Assembly: GCA_017306415.1 (NCBI GenBank)
Contig: JAFKIL010000001.1
Coordinates: forward strand, 1-64,000
Length of the DNA stretch: 64,000 nt
Origin: Microbacterium sp.
GTDB lineage: Bacteria; Actinomycetota; Actinomycetes; Actinomycetales; Microbacteriaceae
Direction: 5' to 3'
The notes under the pieces are model-generated. The model was not told where the DNA came from and made no database searches. It worked only from the letters and a program-made list of their open reading frames with translations. Position 1 is the stretch's first letter. The number at the start of each line of letters is the position of its first letter. Shown one piece after another: positions 28,017 to 37,058 of this stretch. Both the position numbers and the translations under genes were made by a program.

Positions 28017-28910
28017 CTAGTTCTTCTTCGTTCGAGGGGTCGAACGCTTCATCTTGACCTTTGACTTCGTGCTGGCCTTCTTCTCGCGAGCTCTCAGCTC
28101 GGCTTGCGCCTTCTTCTGCATCGCGATCCGCGAGGCGTAGCTGAACTCGCCGGTCAGCGAGTAATGGACCTGAATGGTCTTGCCGGTTGCGGACAGCGGT
28201 GCACTGATCGTCTCCTCGCGGGTGAAGAGCAAACCGGTATCACGGAGTTCCTTGACTCCGGTCTGGACCGTGCGCGCTTTCAGCCCATACCATGCATCCA
28301 TCCGGTTGTACGTGAACCGGCACTCGTCCTGGTAGCTGGTCTCCTTCGCGACGACGAGCAGCACGGCGAGAGCGGGCATGGTGAGCTTCGCGAACCACTC
28401 GTCGTGCCAGAACACATCAGGGATCGTGAAGTATGTGTTCCAACGGTCGTCGCGGCCACCTGGCGGCGTGTAAGCCTCTTGTGCGTCCTCACGTCGAGGC
28501 GTGACGCGCACGAGTCGATCTTCGCGTTCGCGTTCCTCTATTAGCCCGAGTTCCTCCAGGTGCTTCCACGCTCGGGAGAGCGTTGAGGGCGACCAAGTCA
28601 AACTCCCCGGGGCAGTGAGCGCACGCGTCCAAGCTCCGGCAGGCAACGGCTCGTCCTGCTTGGACAGCCAGGTCCAGCAGCTGATGAGCAGCATGTACAG
28701 GAGCAGCTCTCTGTGTCGGCGCCCGGTAACCATGCGGCTCAGGGTGCTCGCCCGAGGCTTGTCCTCGTCGGGGAGCTGGACGAGAATATGACGAAACTGG
28801 GAATAGCCGCGTCCTGCCAGCTTCGTCATGAACGCGCGAGTATCCGTGGGAGAGGATCCCTCCGGAGAAGCCGCCGGGTTGGCTGCCGATGCGTGAGTGG
28901 TTGTGCTCAT
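28017..28910 (-). CDS. Helix-turn-helix protein, replication-initiator-like, of the island
   Basis: Encodes 297 aa from the ATG at 28910 (the frame opens 6 codons upstream). A winged-helix-like segment LTWSPSTLSRAWKHLEELGL is followed by REREDRLVRVTPR, and a second helical segment YNRMDAWYGLKARTVQTGVKELRDTGLL looks like a second HTH. The C terminus is a Lys-rich tail. Two-HTH proteins with this layout act as replication or control proteins in actinobacterial plasmids and integrative elements; this is inferred. It heads the small operon with the membrane peptide and recombinase. Confidence 0.7.
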   Translation of the reverse strand: MSTTTHASAANPAASPEGSSPTDTRAFMTKLAGRGYSQFRHILVQLPDEDKPRASTLSRMVTGRRHRELLLYMLLISCWTWLSKQDEPLPAGAWTRALTAPGSLTWSPSTLSRAWKHLEELGLIEEREREDRLVRVTPRREDAQEAYTPPGGRDDRWNTYFTIPDVFWHDEWFAKLTMPALAVLLVVAKETSYQDECRFTYNRMDAWYGLKARTVQTGVKELRDTGLLFTREETISAPLSATGKTIQVHYSLTGEFSYASRIAMQKKAQAELRAREKKASTKSKVKMKRSTPRTKKN

Positions 28911-29261
28911 GCAGTCAGCAAAGCACATCTCGCCGATACAGGCCCTTCACGAATTCTGAGACCGCTTGTCGTTTCGTGCTAGCCCATGCAACACCCCCGT
29001 GCGATTCCATCGTGCGATGCCATGCTGCGACGCACTGCGATACCGCATGATGGCCGACGAGCACCGAGCGCGGTGGTGCCGTTCGCCAGTCAGGCGCTTG
29101 TTCGCGAGTTCAAGCGGTTTTGCTCGCCAAGGCATCTATCGGCGTGTCGCGGGTGAGTGGCTTCTCTCTCGTCATGACAGACCAGATCTCGTTGGCTTCT
29201 GCCCGATTATGACGGACGTTCTCTTTGGCGCGGGAGTGCTCTGCCTTACTTACTCGGCTGC
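28911..29261. other. Intergenic region of the island
   Basis: Lower GC than the surroundings. It presumably holds the promoter of the HTH operon. Open frames here have no coding character and I see no RNA gene. Confidence 0.4.
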
Positions 29262-29520
29262 ATCTCCATCAGAGGTTGACGTGCTCTTCGACTACCTAAC
29301 TGAACAACGATCCGCAACCGTCCTCTGTCGAGCCCTACCTTGATCTGCTCGAGCGGGACTTCGAGCACCGGCCGGTCGCCGCTGATGGCCAGGCTCGCGG
29401 TGACGAGGTGGGAGGTGTCGTCGGGGAGACGGGGCTGATGAGCAAGTACTCCTTGATCGTGTGGCCGTCGTAGCCTACTCGGCGGATGGCTGTCGCCAAG
29501 ATGCTCCAGACCCCGACAGC
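29262..29520 (-). pseudogene. Decayed coding remnant, family unknown
   Basis: Two minus-strand frames carry consecutive pieces with coding character: VWSILATAIRRVGYDGHTIK then, after a shift near 29435-29440, LPDDTSHLVTASLAISGDRP and VLEVPLEQIKVGLDRG. Neither piece has its own start. It probably is the frameshifted end of a lost gene just downstream of the PIN gene. I do not recognise the family. Confidence 0.35.
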
Positions 29521-29529
29521 CGCCGTGCG

Positions 29530-30168
29530 TCATCGACCCTCGAATGGATCGACAACGGAGTGCACGCCGTGTTCGGGGCATATGAATGCGATTCTGAAGC
29601 CTCGTTCGTGTTGGAACGGCTCCGGCTGGCAGTCGCGGCCGCATTGCGAGCAAGTCCTATAGGACTGGTCCTCGTCAATGTTCTCGGAGCCGTCGAGGAG
29701 CGGGGCGTCTGATGGTCGCTGGTCTTCGGCGGCATCGATGATGGCGGCGAACTCGGCGCTGTTGAGCACGTGGAGGTTGAACCCTTCTGCCTTGGCGCGC
29801 ACCGCGGCATCGCTGGTGACGACGACCCATTCGGGTGCGCCCAGGAACTGGCCGTCTCGGGTCTTGCCATCGAGGGCGCAGGCGACGACGAGAGGGTCGG
29901 CGCCGCCGTGATTCGCGTATAGATCGACGAGCTTCGTGTCCCCAACCGGCACGGTCGCCATGATCCTTACGAGCCAATCGAGGACGCTGGACGTCGTCGG
30001 GTAGAGGTTCGCGCGCAGTACGTCGATGTCGGGGAACCCTTGTGCTTCGTGCAGCACCTCGCTGGGGATCACAGTGTGCTCGCGGAAGAACTCGCTCTCG
30101 CGGCGGTGCCGTCGCAGTTGGCTGAGCGCGTTCGTGTCCAGCACGTAGCGTTGCCCGAACCAGCTCAT
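29530..30168 (-). CDS. PIN-domain RNase (toxin-like) with C-terminal zinc-ribbon tail
   Basis: Encodes 212 aa. The PIN core has the four acidic positions of the metal site: D11 in VLDTNALSQL, E37 in IPSEVLHEA, D91 in GADPLVVACAL and D120 in VVVTSDAAVRAKA. Residues 165-212 form a separate tail with CSQCG (C173, C176), C180 and a CPEH (C197, H200), likely a zinc ribbon. It overlaps the upstream ImmA/IrrE-like gene by ATGA. PIN genes (often DUF4411) behind COG2856-type genes form toxin-antitoxin pairs in many bacteria, which supports a toxin role as an RNase. The tail is unusual for that family. Confidence 0.82.
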   Translation of the reverse strand: MSWFGQRYVLDTNALSQLRRHRRESEFFREHTVIPSEVLHEAQGFPDIDVLRANLYPTTSSVLDWLVRIMATVPVGDTKLVDLYANHGGADPLVVACALDGKTRDGQFLGAPEWVVVTSDAAVRAKAEGFNLHVLNSAEFAAIIDAAEDQRPSDAPLLDGSENIDEDQSYRTCSQCGRDCQPEPFQHERGFRIAFICPEHGVHSVVDPFEGR

Positions 30169-31343
30169 GCGACAGCCTTCCTGAGATCGCCGATCTGGTT
30201 CGGACGCAGGTGATTCAGGCAGACAGCGCGGCAGAACTCGCCCGGGGAGATGCTCGAAGAATCTAGTGCCCGGAGCATCCTCCTGCTGAGTTCGCGCCCG
30301 CCATATTTGCGTACCGCGTTCTCGGGCCGGATGGGGCTGCGGGCGTTGTTCTGCGGCTGGCTGAAGTACTCCGTTCGGAGTTCGTTTAGGTGCGACGCGC
30401 CGGTTTCTTGGCTGATGAGTCCTAGTCGTATCGCTCGTACAGTCATGGCGCTGGCGGTGACTTTGAACTCGTCGGAGGCGTGTTTGATGTCCTCGAGCGA
30501 GACGGGGCGCATCTCCATGACTTGTTCGCGTGGCATGAGCATCGCACCGGCGATGTCGTACTCGATGCCGAGATCGGTTTCGGCGCTTCCGCCGTCCCAT
30601 GTCATCGGGGCGAAGATCTTCCGAGCCACGAGGACCGTCATCAGCGCGAGCGTGAAGATGGTCCGCCCGACCGGCTCTTGTTGATCCCCGTGATCGCCGC
30701 CGGCAAGGAAGATGAACGGTACCTTCGAGTCCCGGATCGTCATCCCGCTGAACTTCACATGGGAGAGGCGCTGCGGCATGTAGTGCTGGACGCTCTGCGA
30801 TACGAGCACCTGGTTTGCCTCCAGCCGCTCGATAATGAGCGCAAGGGCATCCGTCTTGCGGCGACAGTCGCGCAACATCTCGTGTGTGAGCCCGATCGAC
30901 GACATCAGGTTGGCCGCGTCAGTATCGACAGAGCCGCTGGACTTCCGGAGAAGCCCAACGATCGTGTTCCGGGTGAGCGTCGTGTCGTGCTTTCGAAGCA
31001 GCTGCTGCTTTCGGATGAGATCTTTCACGATCAGCTCGACGTCGCGTAGCTCGACTTTCGCGCGCGAGCCTAGCGAGAAGGTGTCTTTGCCGATGCCCGC
31101 GAGCAGCTTGTTCGTCTTCGTCTCCACCTGTGCCTGCACAAGGGGCAACGGTGCGAAGAACAACGGGATCGGTATCTCGCCCTTGTGCGCGAGATCGACG
31201 AGGTCCGTGAAGTTAATTCTGCCTGTGACCATCGCGTGTTCGTAGCCCTTGTACGTGCCCGCGACCGAGTTGTTGAGCAGCGTGGTGAACACCTGGATCG
31301 GGATCGGGACAGCAGCGCCGTTGAGCATCACGTCCATCGTCAT
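30165..31343 (-). CDS. ImmA/IrrE-like (COG2856) protein with degenerate metal site, PIN partner
   Basis: Encodes 392 aa from the ATG at 31343 (GGAGG 10 nt upstream). The C-terminal half has the frame of the ImmA/IrrE metallopeptidase: VPFIFLAGGDHG, then RTIFTLALMTVLVARKIF (where active members read FTLAHELGH), then the EYDIAGAMLMPREQV helix. At residues 231-238 the HExxH residues are replaced by L, M and L, so zinc binding is lost. The N-terminal part (about 110 residues) is helical with no clear HTH. It probably acts as an antitoxin or sensor by binding rather than proteolysis. Coupled to the PIN gene. Confidence 0.75.
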   Translation of the reverse strand: MTMDVMLNGAAVPIPIQVFTTLLNNSVAGTYKGYEHAMVTGRINFTDLVDLAHKGEIPIPLFFAPLPLVQAQVETKTNKLLAGIGKDTFSLGSRAKVELRDVELIVKDLIRKQQLLRKHDTTLTRNTIVGLLRKSSGSVDTDAANLMSSIGLTHEMLRDCRRKTDALALIIERLEANQVLVSQSVQHYMPQRLSHVKFSGMTIRDSKVPFIFLAGGDHGDQQEPVGRTIFTLALMTVLVARKIFAPMTWDGGSAETDLGIEYDIAGAMLMPREQVMEMRPVSLEDIKHASDEFKVTASAMTVRAIRLGLISQETGASHLNELRTEYFSQPQNNARSPIRPENAVRKYGGRELSRRMLRALDSSSISPGEFCRAVCLNHLRPNQIGDLRKAVA

Positions 31344-31669
31344 GGCTGCCGCTCCTCCCTGTGGGCCCATGCTGTCGACTGCTCCGAAGAACACACAGGC
31401 TCAGCCCCGGCGCGTCGCGCTTTCCCCTCGCGTCTTCCCGACGTCCGGATCAGCGTCGACCATCGCGCAGCCCTACCTCACGCGCGAGTCCGACTCAGCT
31501 CGGCGATGCGCGCTCGAAACGTCGTTGGATGCGCCGGGAAGCACGCTGGTCAATGATCATGCTTCGTGATCAAATCGTGCGCTGAGGGGCCGATCGGAGG
31601 CCGGTACGCTCTCGACCTGCTCCAGACGCTTGAGCCAGATAAGGCAGCAAGACGCAGACCTGATAAGCG
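31344..31669. other. Intergenic region, no gene seen
   Basis: About 326 bp between two minus-strand genes. It must hold the promoter of the ImmA-PIN pair. No hairpin, repeat or RNA gene is recognised. Confidence 0.4.
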
Positions 31670-33385
31670 TCAATCAGTCGGGAGATTCTCGTCGGAAGCT
31701 TGAGTCGGGTGGAAGTCGAATAGGAAGAGCATCTGACTTAGCACCTGGAGCACAACGACGGCGTCGAGGTGCGTGAGCTGTTCGAGGAAACCGTGTAGAT
31801 AGTCGTTGCGGATATTGAATCCGAGCTGGTCGGTGAGCGCGAACTCCCAGAATCGACCGAGACGCGTGGCGTTCCCCATGTGCGGGATGAGGTCCGCGAT
31901 CAAGCCGCCGAGAGTCTTGAAGACGTTGGCCCCGCCGGCGGGGTTGTAAATGGTGATCTGCGCCTGGACTGCAAGGGCGCGGATGGCAGCTTCGATGGTC
32001 GGCAGCACATTGCCCGCCGGCTCCACGTCACTTTCGAGGAAGGCGGTGAATGCACGTCGCACTCGCTCAGCTCCGAGCGGCGTGAACAGCGGGGACCGCT
32101 CGAGCCGCTCTGTGAGAGCGGTGATGCATTCGGGACGGTTCAGGAGAATGAGCAATCCAGGACCGATGACGAGCTGGAATTGGTACTCGTACAGTCGCCG
32201 ATCTTCTTCGTGGTGACGGTAGCGGATGATGTCGTCGTCGGAGCTGGCCTGGAAACTCACGTGGCCAGCGCGATTGACCTCCGCCAGCGTCGCTATCCGA
32301 TCCGCGACCTGGAACTCGTATGGTTGCCGTTCGGCCGCTGGCAGAAACGCTGGTGTCTTGCTAGCCCAGATCGCCCAAGCTTCGTCTGGCGGCGAGGTTC
32401 GCAAGAGCTCACGGAAGCGCTCAACCTGCCCGCGCGTTTCCTCATCGAGTTCCCACGAAAACTCGGAGACCTTGAAGTCGTAGTCCTCCGGCCGAATCTG
32501 GGCGAGCGCGCTGCTTGCCTCGCCCGCGACATCACGAAGACCCTGGGCCCGCGCCGTAGCGAGAACCTGCCGTAGCAAACCCTCCATCAGAAACCCCTCC
32601 CGTGTGCTGGCTTGCGCGATCAGCGCTCGAAGGTGCTCCGAAAGGATGCCATCGGACTCCGCCTTGGTCCTCTGCAAGGAGCTCAAGAACAGAGCGAGTT
32701 CGTGTCGAAGATGCCAATCGTCCTCGAAGAGCGGCAACGCCTGCCGGAGCCGCGCGTCGGCTTCCGCCTTCGTTCCGCCACAGAAGACGAAGTACTCGAG
32801 AGCCCTCAAAATCGTGCCGCCCTCGGCGTGCTCCGACGAGGTCGCATCAATTGCTTCATCCACGATCGCCAGCAATCGCGCTCGGGTGGCAGCCTTCCTC
32901 GCGTCGTCGCCGAGCCGACGCGCGACATCGAAGGCCTTGGCGGCAAGCGCGTATTGCTCGATGCGATCCAGCTGCGGGTCCTCGGCGAGATCCAGATACG
33001 CATCGACCGCAGCCGCGGCGATTTCGATCTGGTTGGTCCGGTAGGTGAAGACAAGGTTGCCGATATGCGCCCTCACAAGCGGACTCGCAGTCGGAGACCC
33101 TGCCGCCTCGCGAAGGACTTCGAAGTCAAGCGTGCCCGGGTCAGTACGGCCTTCTGTGTACTGCTGCTGCCAATAGGGACGTTTCAGCGGCGCATCATCC
33201 TCGTACAGCCGAACGCTGTGCGAGAAGCCGCGGAGGAGCGCGACCGCCGCTGGTGTTTCTGTCGCCTTGAGATGCGCGATCAGTTCGGAGACCGCATCCT
33301 CGCGTCGCCTAGCATCCGACACTGCGTCGAGGGCGGAGATCAGCCCGCTGCTCGCGTCGTTGGCGTCGCCCACGAGCTCAGACAC
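31670..33385 (-). CDS. DUF4209-like protein with RNxxxHG (HEPN-type) motif
   Basis: Encodes 571 aa from the GTG at 33385, with GGAGG 8 nt upstream. The protein is helical throughout, with TPR-like stretches (IEQYALAAKAFDVARRLGDD). Near the C terminus it has NIRNDYLHGFLEQ (R526, H531), the RNxxxHG signature of DUF4209 and an RX4H arrangement as in HEPN RNases. Known HEPN proteins are RNases in toxin-antitoxin and anti-phage systems; here that role is inference. The 72-aa gene upstream (31 nt gap, same strand) may be its partner. Confidence 0.78.
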   Translation of the reverse strand: MSELVGDANDASSGLISALDAVSDARRREDAVSELIAHLKATETPAAVALLRGFSHSVRLYEDDAPLKRPYWQQQYTEGRTDPGTLDFEVLREAAGSPTASPLVRAHIGNLVFTYRTNQIEIAAAAVDAYLDLAEDPQLDRIEQYALAAKAFDVARRLGDDARKAATRARLLAIVDEAIDATSSEHAEGGTILRALEYFVFCGGTKAEADARLRQALPLFEDDWHLRHELALFLSSLQRTKAESDGILSEHLRALIAQASTREGFLMEGLLRQVLATARAQGLRDVAGEASSALAQIRPEDYDFKVSEFSWELDEETRGQVERFRELLRTSPPDEAWAIWASKTPAFLPAAERQPYEFQVADRIATLAEVNRAGHVSFQASSDDDIIRYRHHEEDRRLYEYQFQLVIGPGLLILLNRPECITALTERLERSPLFTPLGAERVRRAFTAFLESDVEPAGNVLPTIEAAIRALAVQAQITIYNPAGGANVFKTLGGLIADLIPHMGNATRLGRFWEFALTDQLGFNIRNDYLHGFLEQLTHLDAVVVLQVLSQMLFLFDFHPTQASDENLPTD

Positions 33386-33416
33386 CTGGAGCGCCTCCGA
33401 TTCGCGCGGTCTCGTT

Positions 33417-33635
33417 TCATTCTTCGATGCGCGTCAGGAGCATGTTGCTGAGTTCGCGTGCTGTCGTGGAGTGGAGATAGTGCCGCACGCCGTGGATCGT
33501 GATCTCCAGGCACTCCGCTTCGTTGGCACCAGCCAACTCGACCGCGACGTGGCCATCGGGCCAGTTCTGTGGCACTGCTGGCTCGTGGGTCTCTCTGATC
33601 AGGATTTTCGCAGGCTTTTTTCCTCTATGACTCAT
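33417..33635 (-). CDS. Small protein upstream of the DUF4209-like gene
   Basis: Encodes 72 aa. AGGAGG lies 6 nt before the ATG at 33635; an upstream ATG at 33665 has no such site. The N terminus is basic (MSHRGKKPAKILIRETH) and the C terminus reads ITIHGVRHYLHSTTARELSN, a beta-strand followed by a helix. The whole looks like one small alpha/beta domain of about 50 residues. It is probably co-transcribed with the DUF4209-like gene, 31 nt apart. No family recognised. A small-antitoxin or accessory role is possible. Confidence 0.7.
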   Translation of the reverse strand: MSHRGKKPAKILIRETHEPAVPQNWPDGHVAVELAGANEAECLEITIHGVRHYLHSTTARELSNMLLTRIEE

Positions 33636-34002
33636 CGCGCACCTCCTGGAACGTCGCTCTGTCATTCATGATCCCGTACCCCGTGCCCGGCGGCCAACGA
33701 CCGAGAAACGAACTACCCGCAGCAGCGGCGCGCTACACAACCAGAAAGAAGTCAGCGAGACGCGCATAAGGCCTGGTCGGAAACGGTTTCTAACCAAGAA
33801 AATGTAGGGGGATTACAGCGAATACAGAGTGAAATCTCTGACGTCAACCGAAGAGAAGACCTTCCGGTCTGCTACGGATCGCTAAGTGGGCGCGGATGAG
33901 ACCGGGCGGCTGGGAATCAGAGGCTCCGCGGAGTGCGCGGTTGCATCACATTCGAGTGTGGTCGCGCTCACGTTCGGCCGGGGAGATGCCGCTCTGGCGG
34001 GG
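33636..34002. other. Intergenic region with promoter-like repeat
   Basis: AT-richer 367-bp gap holding the promoter of the 72-aa/DUF4209 pair. A 26-nt motif at 33801-33827 (AATGTAGGGGG then CAGCGAATACA) recurs imperfectly at 40421-40446. A small hairpin AGACC-TTCC-GGTCT lies near 33851-33864. No gene is convincing. Confidence 0.4.
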
Positions 34003-34473
34003 TCAGATTTGCGTGCGGGGGTTGAAGCCGGGGGCGGTGCGGGGTACACGCGTGGGCTCGACGGCATCGCCAAGGTGGTGGATACGCCAGCTGCTATTGG
34101 GCACGATCTCAATCTCCGGGCGCCAAACGAGCGTCGCGTGGACCGTGGCCGGGACACGGTCGAGGCTGTCGTTGGTGTGCCGGCTAGTCTCAACGAGGCG
34201 GACGTAGGCGACATCGGGCGCGTCGATACCGTATAGCGCAGTCATGCTGATCTTCAGCCCGCTGTCGAAAACAGCGCGCGCTCGGTTGAAGTCTCCCCAC
34301 GAGGGGAGCGATTCCGGTGTCACGAACGCTGCCAGGAGTTCGGTGGGTGCGTTCTGTTGTCCCAGACCGGTGCGGAAGACATCGACGAAAAGAGCTGGGT
34401 GCCAGTCGGGTAGCGCCTCGTACGCCAGGAGCGCATCATCTTCGTCGGTCCAACCGACTGGTTCGTTGCTCAT
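34003..34473 (-). CDS. Hypothetical protein of the island
   Basis: Encodes 156 aa from an ATG at 34473. The product is acidic and rich in Asp/Glu and Trp (PVGWTDEDDALLAYEALPDW), mixed alpha/beta, without TM segments or signal peptide. No family recognised. It is divergent from the HExxH gene, with a 169-bp gap between them that must contain both promoters. Confidence 0.6.
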   Translation of the reverse strand: MSNEPVGWTDEDDALLAYEALPDWHPALFVDVFRTGLGQQNAPTELLAAFVTPESLPSWGDFNRARAVFDSGLKISMTALYGIDAPDVAYVRLVETSRHTNDSLDRVPATVHATLVWRPEIEIVPNSSWRIHHLGDAVEPTRVPRTAPGFNPRTQI

Positions 34474-34642
34474 GACTTGATGATTGCAGGGGGCTCCGAC
34501 GCCGGAGCGAGTCGTTGATGGCGAGTCGATTGCAGGGCTGGATGCGCCGCGCGCTTGACCGGCCGTATTCAGCGGTTCTTGACCCGCTCACACTGATGCA
34601 GCGCTCCGCGGGAATGACATCGTCCTGTGGGAGCATCGCTGT

Positions 34643-35626
34643 GTGACCGATGCTGCGACGCCTGATGCGCCCACCGTAACCGTCAAGTTGGAGTACGTCA
34701 GCGCAGTGGCGATCGGAGTCAACGAGGAAAGCGGCGCTTTCCCTGCATCCATCATGGCGTGCGTCGCTCTGATCGATGGCGCTGCCTTGGACCCGTCAAA
34801 GGTTGTGTTTGTCATCACCGGCGACTTCGTGGAGTCGGTGCGGAGCCGTCTTCCTGCTGATCTGCGTCACCTGTATCACGCCACGAGGGGTGGCGGCATT
34901 GTCGGTGGGAAGACGATGGATGTCGGTCACGGCGTTCACGTGATCGTTCCGTCGTTCTGTTTCGAGGACGTCGCGGAGCCCGGTTTTGATCATGCGGAGC
35001 GTGACAAGCTCGTGCAGCGCATGGTGCTTCATGAAGCGCAGCATGTGACGATGCTGCAGGCCAGGGAAGACGGCGCCCTCACGCGCGCGGGTGAGGGCGA
35101 AGCACGATGGAGCTTCCTGGCTTGTGCCGACTCGGTCATCAGCGAGTATCGGGCTGAGGCCGGGGTTCCTGTGTCGCATCGCCCAGAGTTGTTCTCCTGG
35201 AGCCCTGATGAGGTGCTCATGCAGCTTCGTTCAGATCTCGGTCGTATCGCCACGGTCGAGTATCAGAGCCACCTGGATGTGCGGAAGTTCGCCTACGACG
35301 TCGTAACGGAGGCTCAGACGGCATGGAAGCTGCTGGGGAACATCGTCGCTGCCCGTGTCGTTGGCGGGATCGCCGCGGACGCTGCCTTTGGCGCCGATGT
35401 GGAAGCCAGCGTGGAGTGGAAGTTGATGGGAGCGCCACATTGGAGGCAGTTCGCCGCCATCCTGGCGGGTGTGCCGTCGTCGGAGGTGCGCATTGCTGCG
35501 GACGATCTTTCTGCAGCCCGAAACCTGTTGGCCGATCTGTTCGACGAGTGGCTAGTGACCCTCGGGTTCAAGTGGAGCGACGCTGACCAGACCTTCCGCG
35601 TGACCTCATGGCGGTTGTACGAGTAG
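34643..35626 (+). CDS. HExxH-motif protein (putative metalloprotease), unknown family
   Basis: Encodes 327 aa from a GTG at 34643. A zinc-type motif RMVLHEAQHVTML gives H130, E131 and H134, and a Glu in SEYRAE (E168) 34 residues later could be the third ligand, as in gluzincins. The N-terminal 110 residues are a beta-rich domain. No signal peptide, so it is cytosolic. I do not recognise a family. First of four consecutive plus-strand cargo genes. Confidence 0.68.
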   Translation: MTDAATPDAPTVTVKLEYVSAVAIGVNEESGAFPASIMACVALIDGAALDPSKVVFVITGDFVESVRSRLPADLRHLYHATRGGGIVGGKTMDVGHGVHVIVPSFCFEDVAEPGFDHAERDKLVQRMVLHEAQHVTMLQAREDGALTRAGEGEARWSFLACADSVISEYRAEAGVPVSHRPELFSWSPDEVLMQLRSDLGRIATVEYQSHLDVRKFAYDVVTEAQTAWKLLGNIVAARVVGGIAADAAFGADVEASVEWKLMGAPHWRQFAAILAGVPSSEVRIAADDLSAARNLLADLFDEWLVTLGFKWSDADQTFRVTSWRLYE

Positions 35627-35807
35627 ACACCCCCTTAGCGCGCTCGGTGTCCGTCCACTAGCGGGCAATCCGGGACGTGGTGTCGCCGGTGAGGTGTCGC
35701 AGAGGCGCAGTAATGTCAGGGAGCAGGGCGAATCAAACGCGAGGTGAGGCATCGACACGGGAATCATTCCGCTGGGAGAGCGTGCCTGGCGGGGCATCCT
35801 CGATCAC

Positions 35808-37058
35808 GTGATCGCGGTCGGGGACGAGGCCGAGACAAGCTACCTGGAGGTCAAGGGTCCGCTCGATCTGAAAGGCGCGGAGGGAGTCGCGAAGGTCGCG
35901 AAGTTCCTGCTCGGCGCCGCGAACCGACAACCTCGGGACGCAGCTCGTCACTTCCACGGGTATGCAGTACTTGTCATCGGCGCGCAGAAGGGCGAGACGC
36001 CGGGCATTCCCCGGGGCGTCGAGCCCCATGAACTCGAAGATCGACTCCGCCCCTATCTCGGGCCACAGTTTCCCTCGTTCGAGTCCGGACGGATCACAGT
36101 GGACGAGGAGCATGAGGTGCTGTTCGTCATCGCCCAGCCGCCCCGGGACGGGCAAACAATCTTCCCTTGCCACAAGAACTATCAGGGCGCGAAACGCACC
36201 GACAATCTCGATGACGGCGCGATCTATGTGCGAGGCGCCAGCAACACCCGGCCGGCTCGTTCCGGCGAAGTGCTTGCCCTGGTGGAACGCGCGCGTAGCG
36301 TCGGCAAGACACCGATCGCTCTCGACATCGAAGTTGTCGGCCCGATCAGCCGCGTCGAGCGGGTCAATGAAGTTCTGGAGGACCTCTACGCGTTCGAGGA
36401 AGAGGAATTCGTCAAGCACAAGCCGGCCGCCAAGAACGCCCTCTCGTCGTCAATACTCTCAGCATCGATTCTTGGCAGGTCCGAGCCGACGACAGTCGAG
36501 GAGCGCGCACAGCGGTTGGCGCAATGGCGGCACGACCAGGTCGAGAACATCGGCAAGGGCCGTGCACACTTCCTCGGCGTGACGCTCACTGGTGTGGGTA
36601 TTCGCGTGACCAGCCGGGACCGCTTCGTGTCCAGGCCCCACCTCATCGTGACCTTCCACGACTGCGAAGCACTCGCGCACCGTGACGCGGACGAGGCGGA
36701 CTGGAGCAAGGTCGTCGAGCCGGTCGTGAGGAAGCAGAATCCGCTTGGTCTAGGGTTCGATCCCGCCGATCTCCAGATCGGCGGGATGCGCGACTATCCA
36801 GTCAGTTGGGGCAACCGCGACACCGACGCTGTAATCACCCTCACTCCTGAGTCGTTTCGTCCGAACGTCCCGTGGAGCAGCGACGAAGATGACTACGTGC
36901 TCCTTGCTCGGGATCCGCGGGCTGAAGTGGTCAGGCTCACGTGGGTGCTCACCGAGGACGGCAACGATGCCACCACCACTGGTGAGCTCGAACTGCCCAT
37001 CGCCGAAGCCGCAGATGCCGGAGAGCTCTTCAAGACGGCGTTCCTAGGCAACGGTTGA
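35808..37058 (+). CDS. Schlafen/AlbA_2-like domain protein
   Basis: Encodes 416 aa from the GTG at 35808. The start is uncertain, because upstream codons in frame (IPLGERAWRGILDH) look like part of the domain, but no standard start lies between them and a TGA at 35745. The N-terminal 150 residues resemble the Schlafen AlbA_2 fold: ETSYLEVKGPLDL, VAKVAKFLLGAANR and YAVLVIGAQKGE. The 270-residue C-terminal part has no recognised domain; no helicase or HTH was seen. AlbA_2 proteins bind nucleic acids and occur in bacterial defence loci. Confidence 0.68.
   Translation: MIAVGDEAETSYLEVKGPLDLKGAEGVAKVAKFLLGAANRQPRDAARHFHGYAVLVIGAQKGETPGIPRGVEPHELEDRLRPYLGPQFPSFESGRITVDEEHEVLFVIAQPPRDGQTIFPCHKNYQGAKRTDNLDDGAIYVRGASNTRPARSGEVLALVERARSVGKTPIALDIEVVGPISRVERVNEVLEDLYAFEEEEFVKHKPAAKNALSSSILSASILGRSEPTTVEERAQRLAQWRHDQVENIGKGRAHFLGVTLTGVGIRVTSRDRFVSRPHLIVTFHDCEALAHRDADEADWSKVVEPVVRKQNPLGLGFDPADLQIGGMRDYPVSWGNRDTDAVITLTPESFRPNVPWSSDEDDYVLLARDPRAEVVRLTWVLTEDGNDATTTGELELPIAEAADAGELFKTAFLGNG

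Noticed and set aside
28966-29343. A 125-codon plus-strand ORF in the island intergenic region
   Set aside because: No ribosome binding site, odd composition and overlap with a minus-strand remnant; treated as chance.
33882-34236. Plus-strand and minus-strand ORFs around 33882-34236
   Set aside because: They overlap the better-supported minus-strand gene 34003-34473 in other frames and lack start signals.
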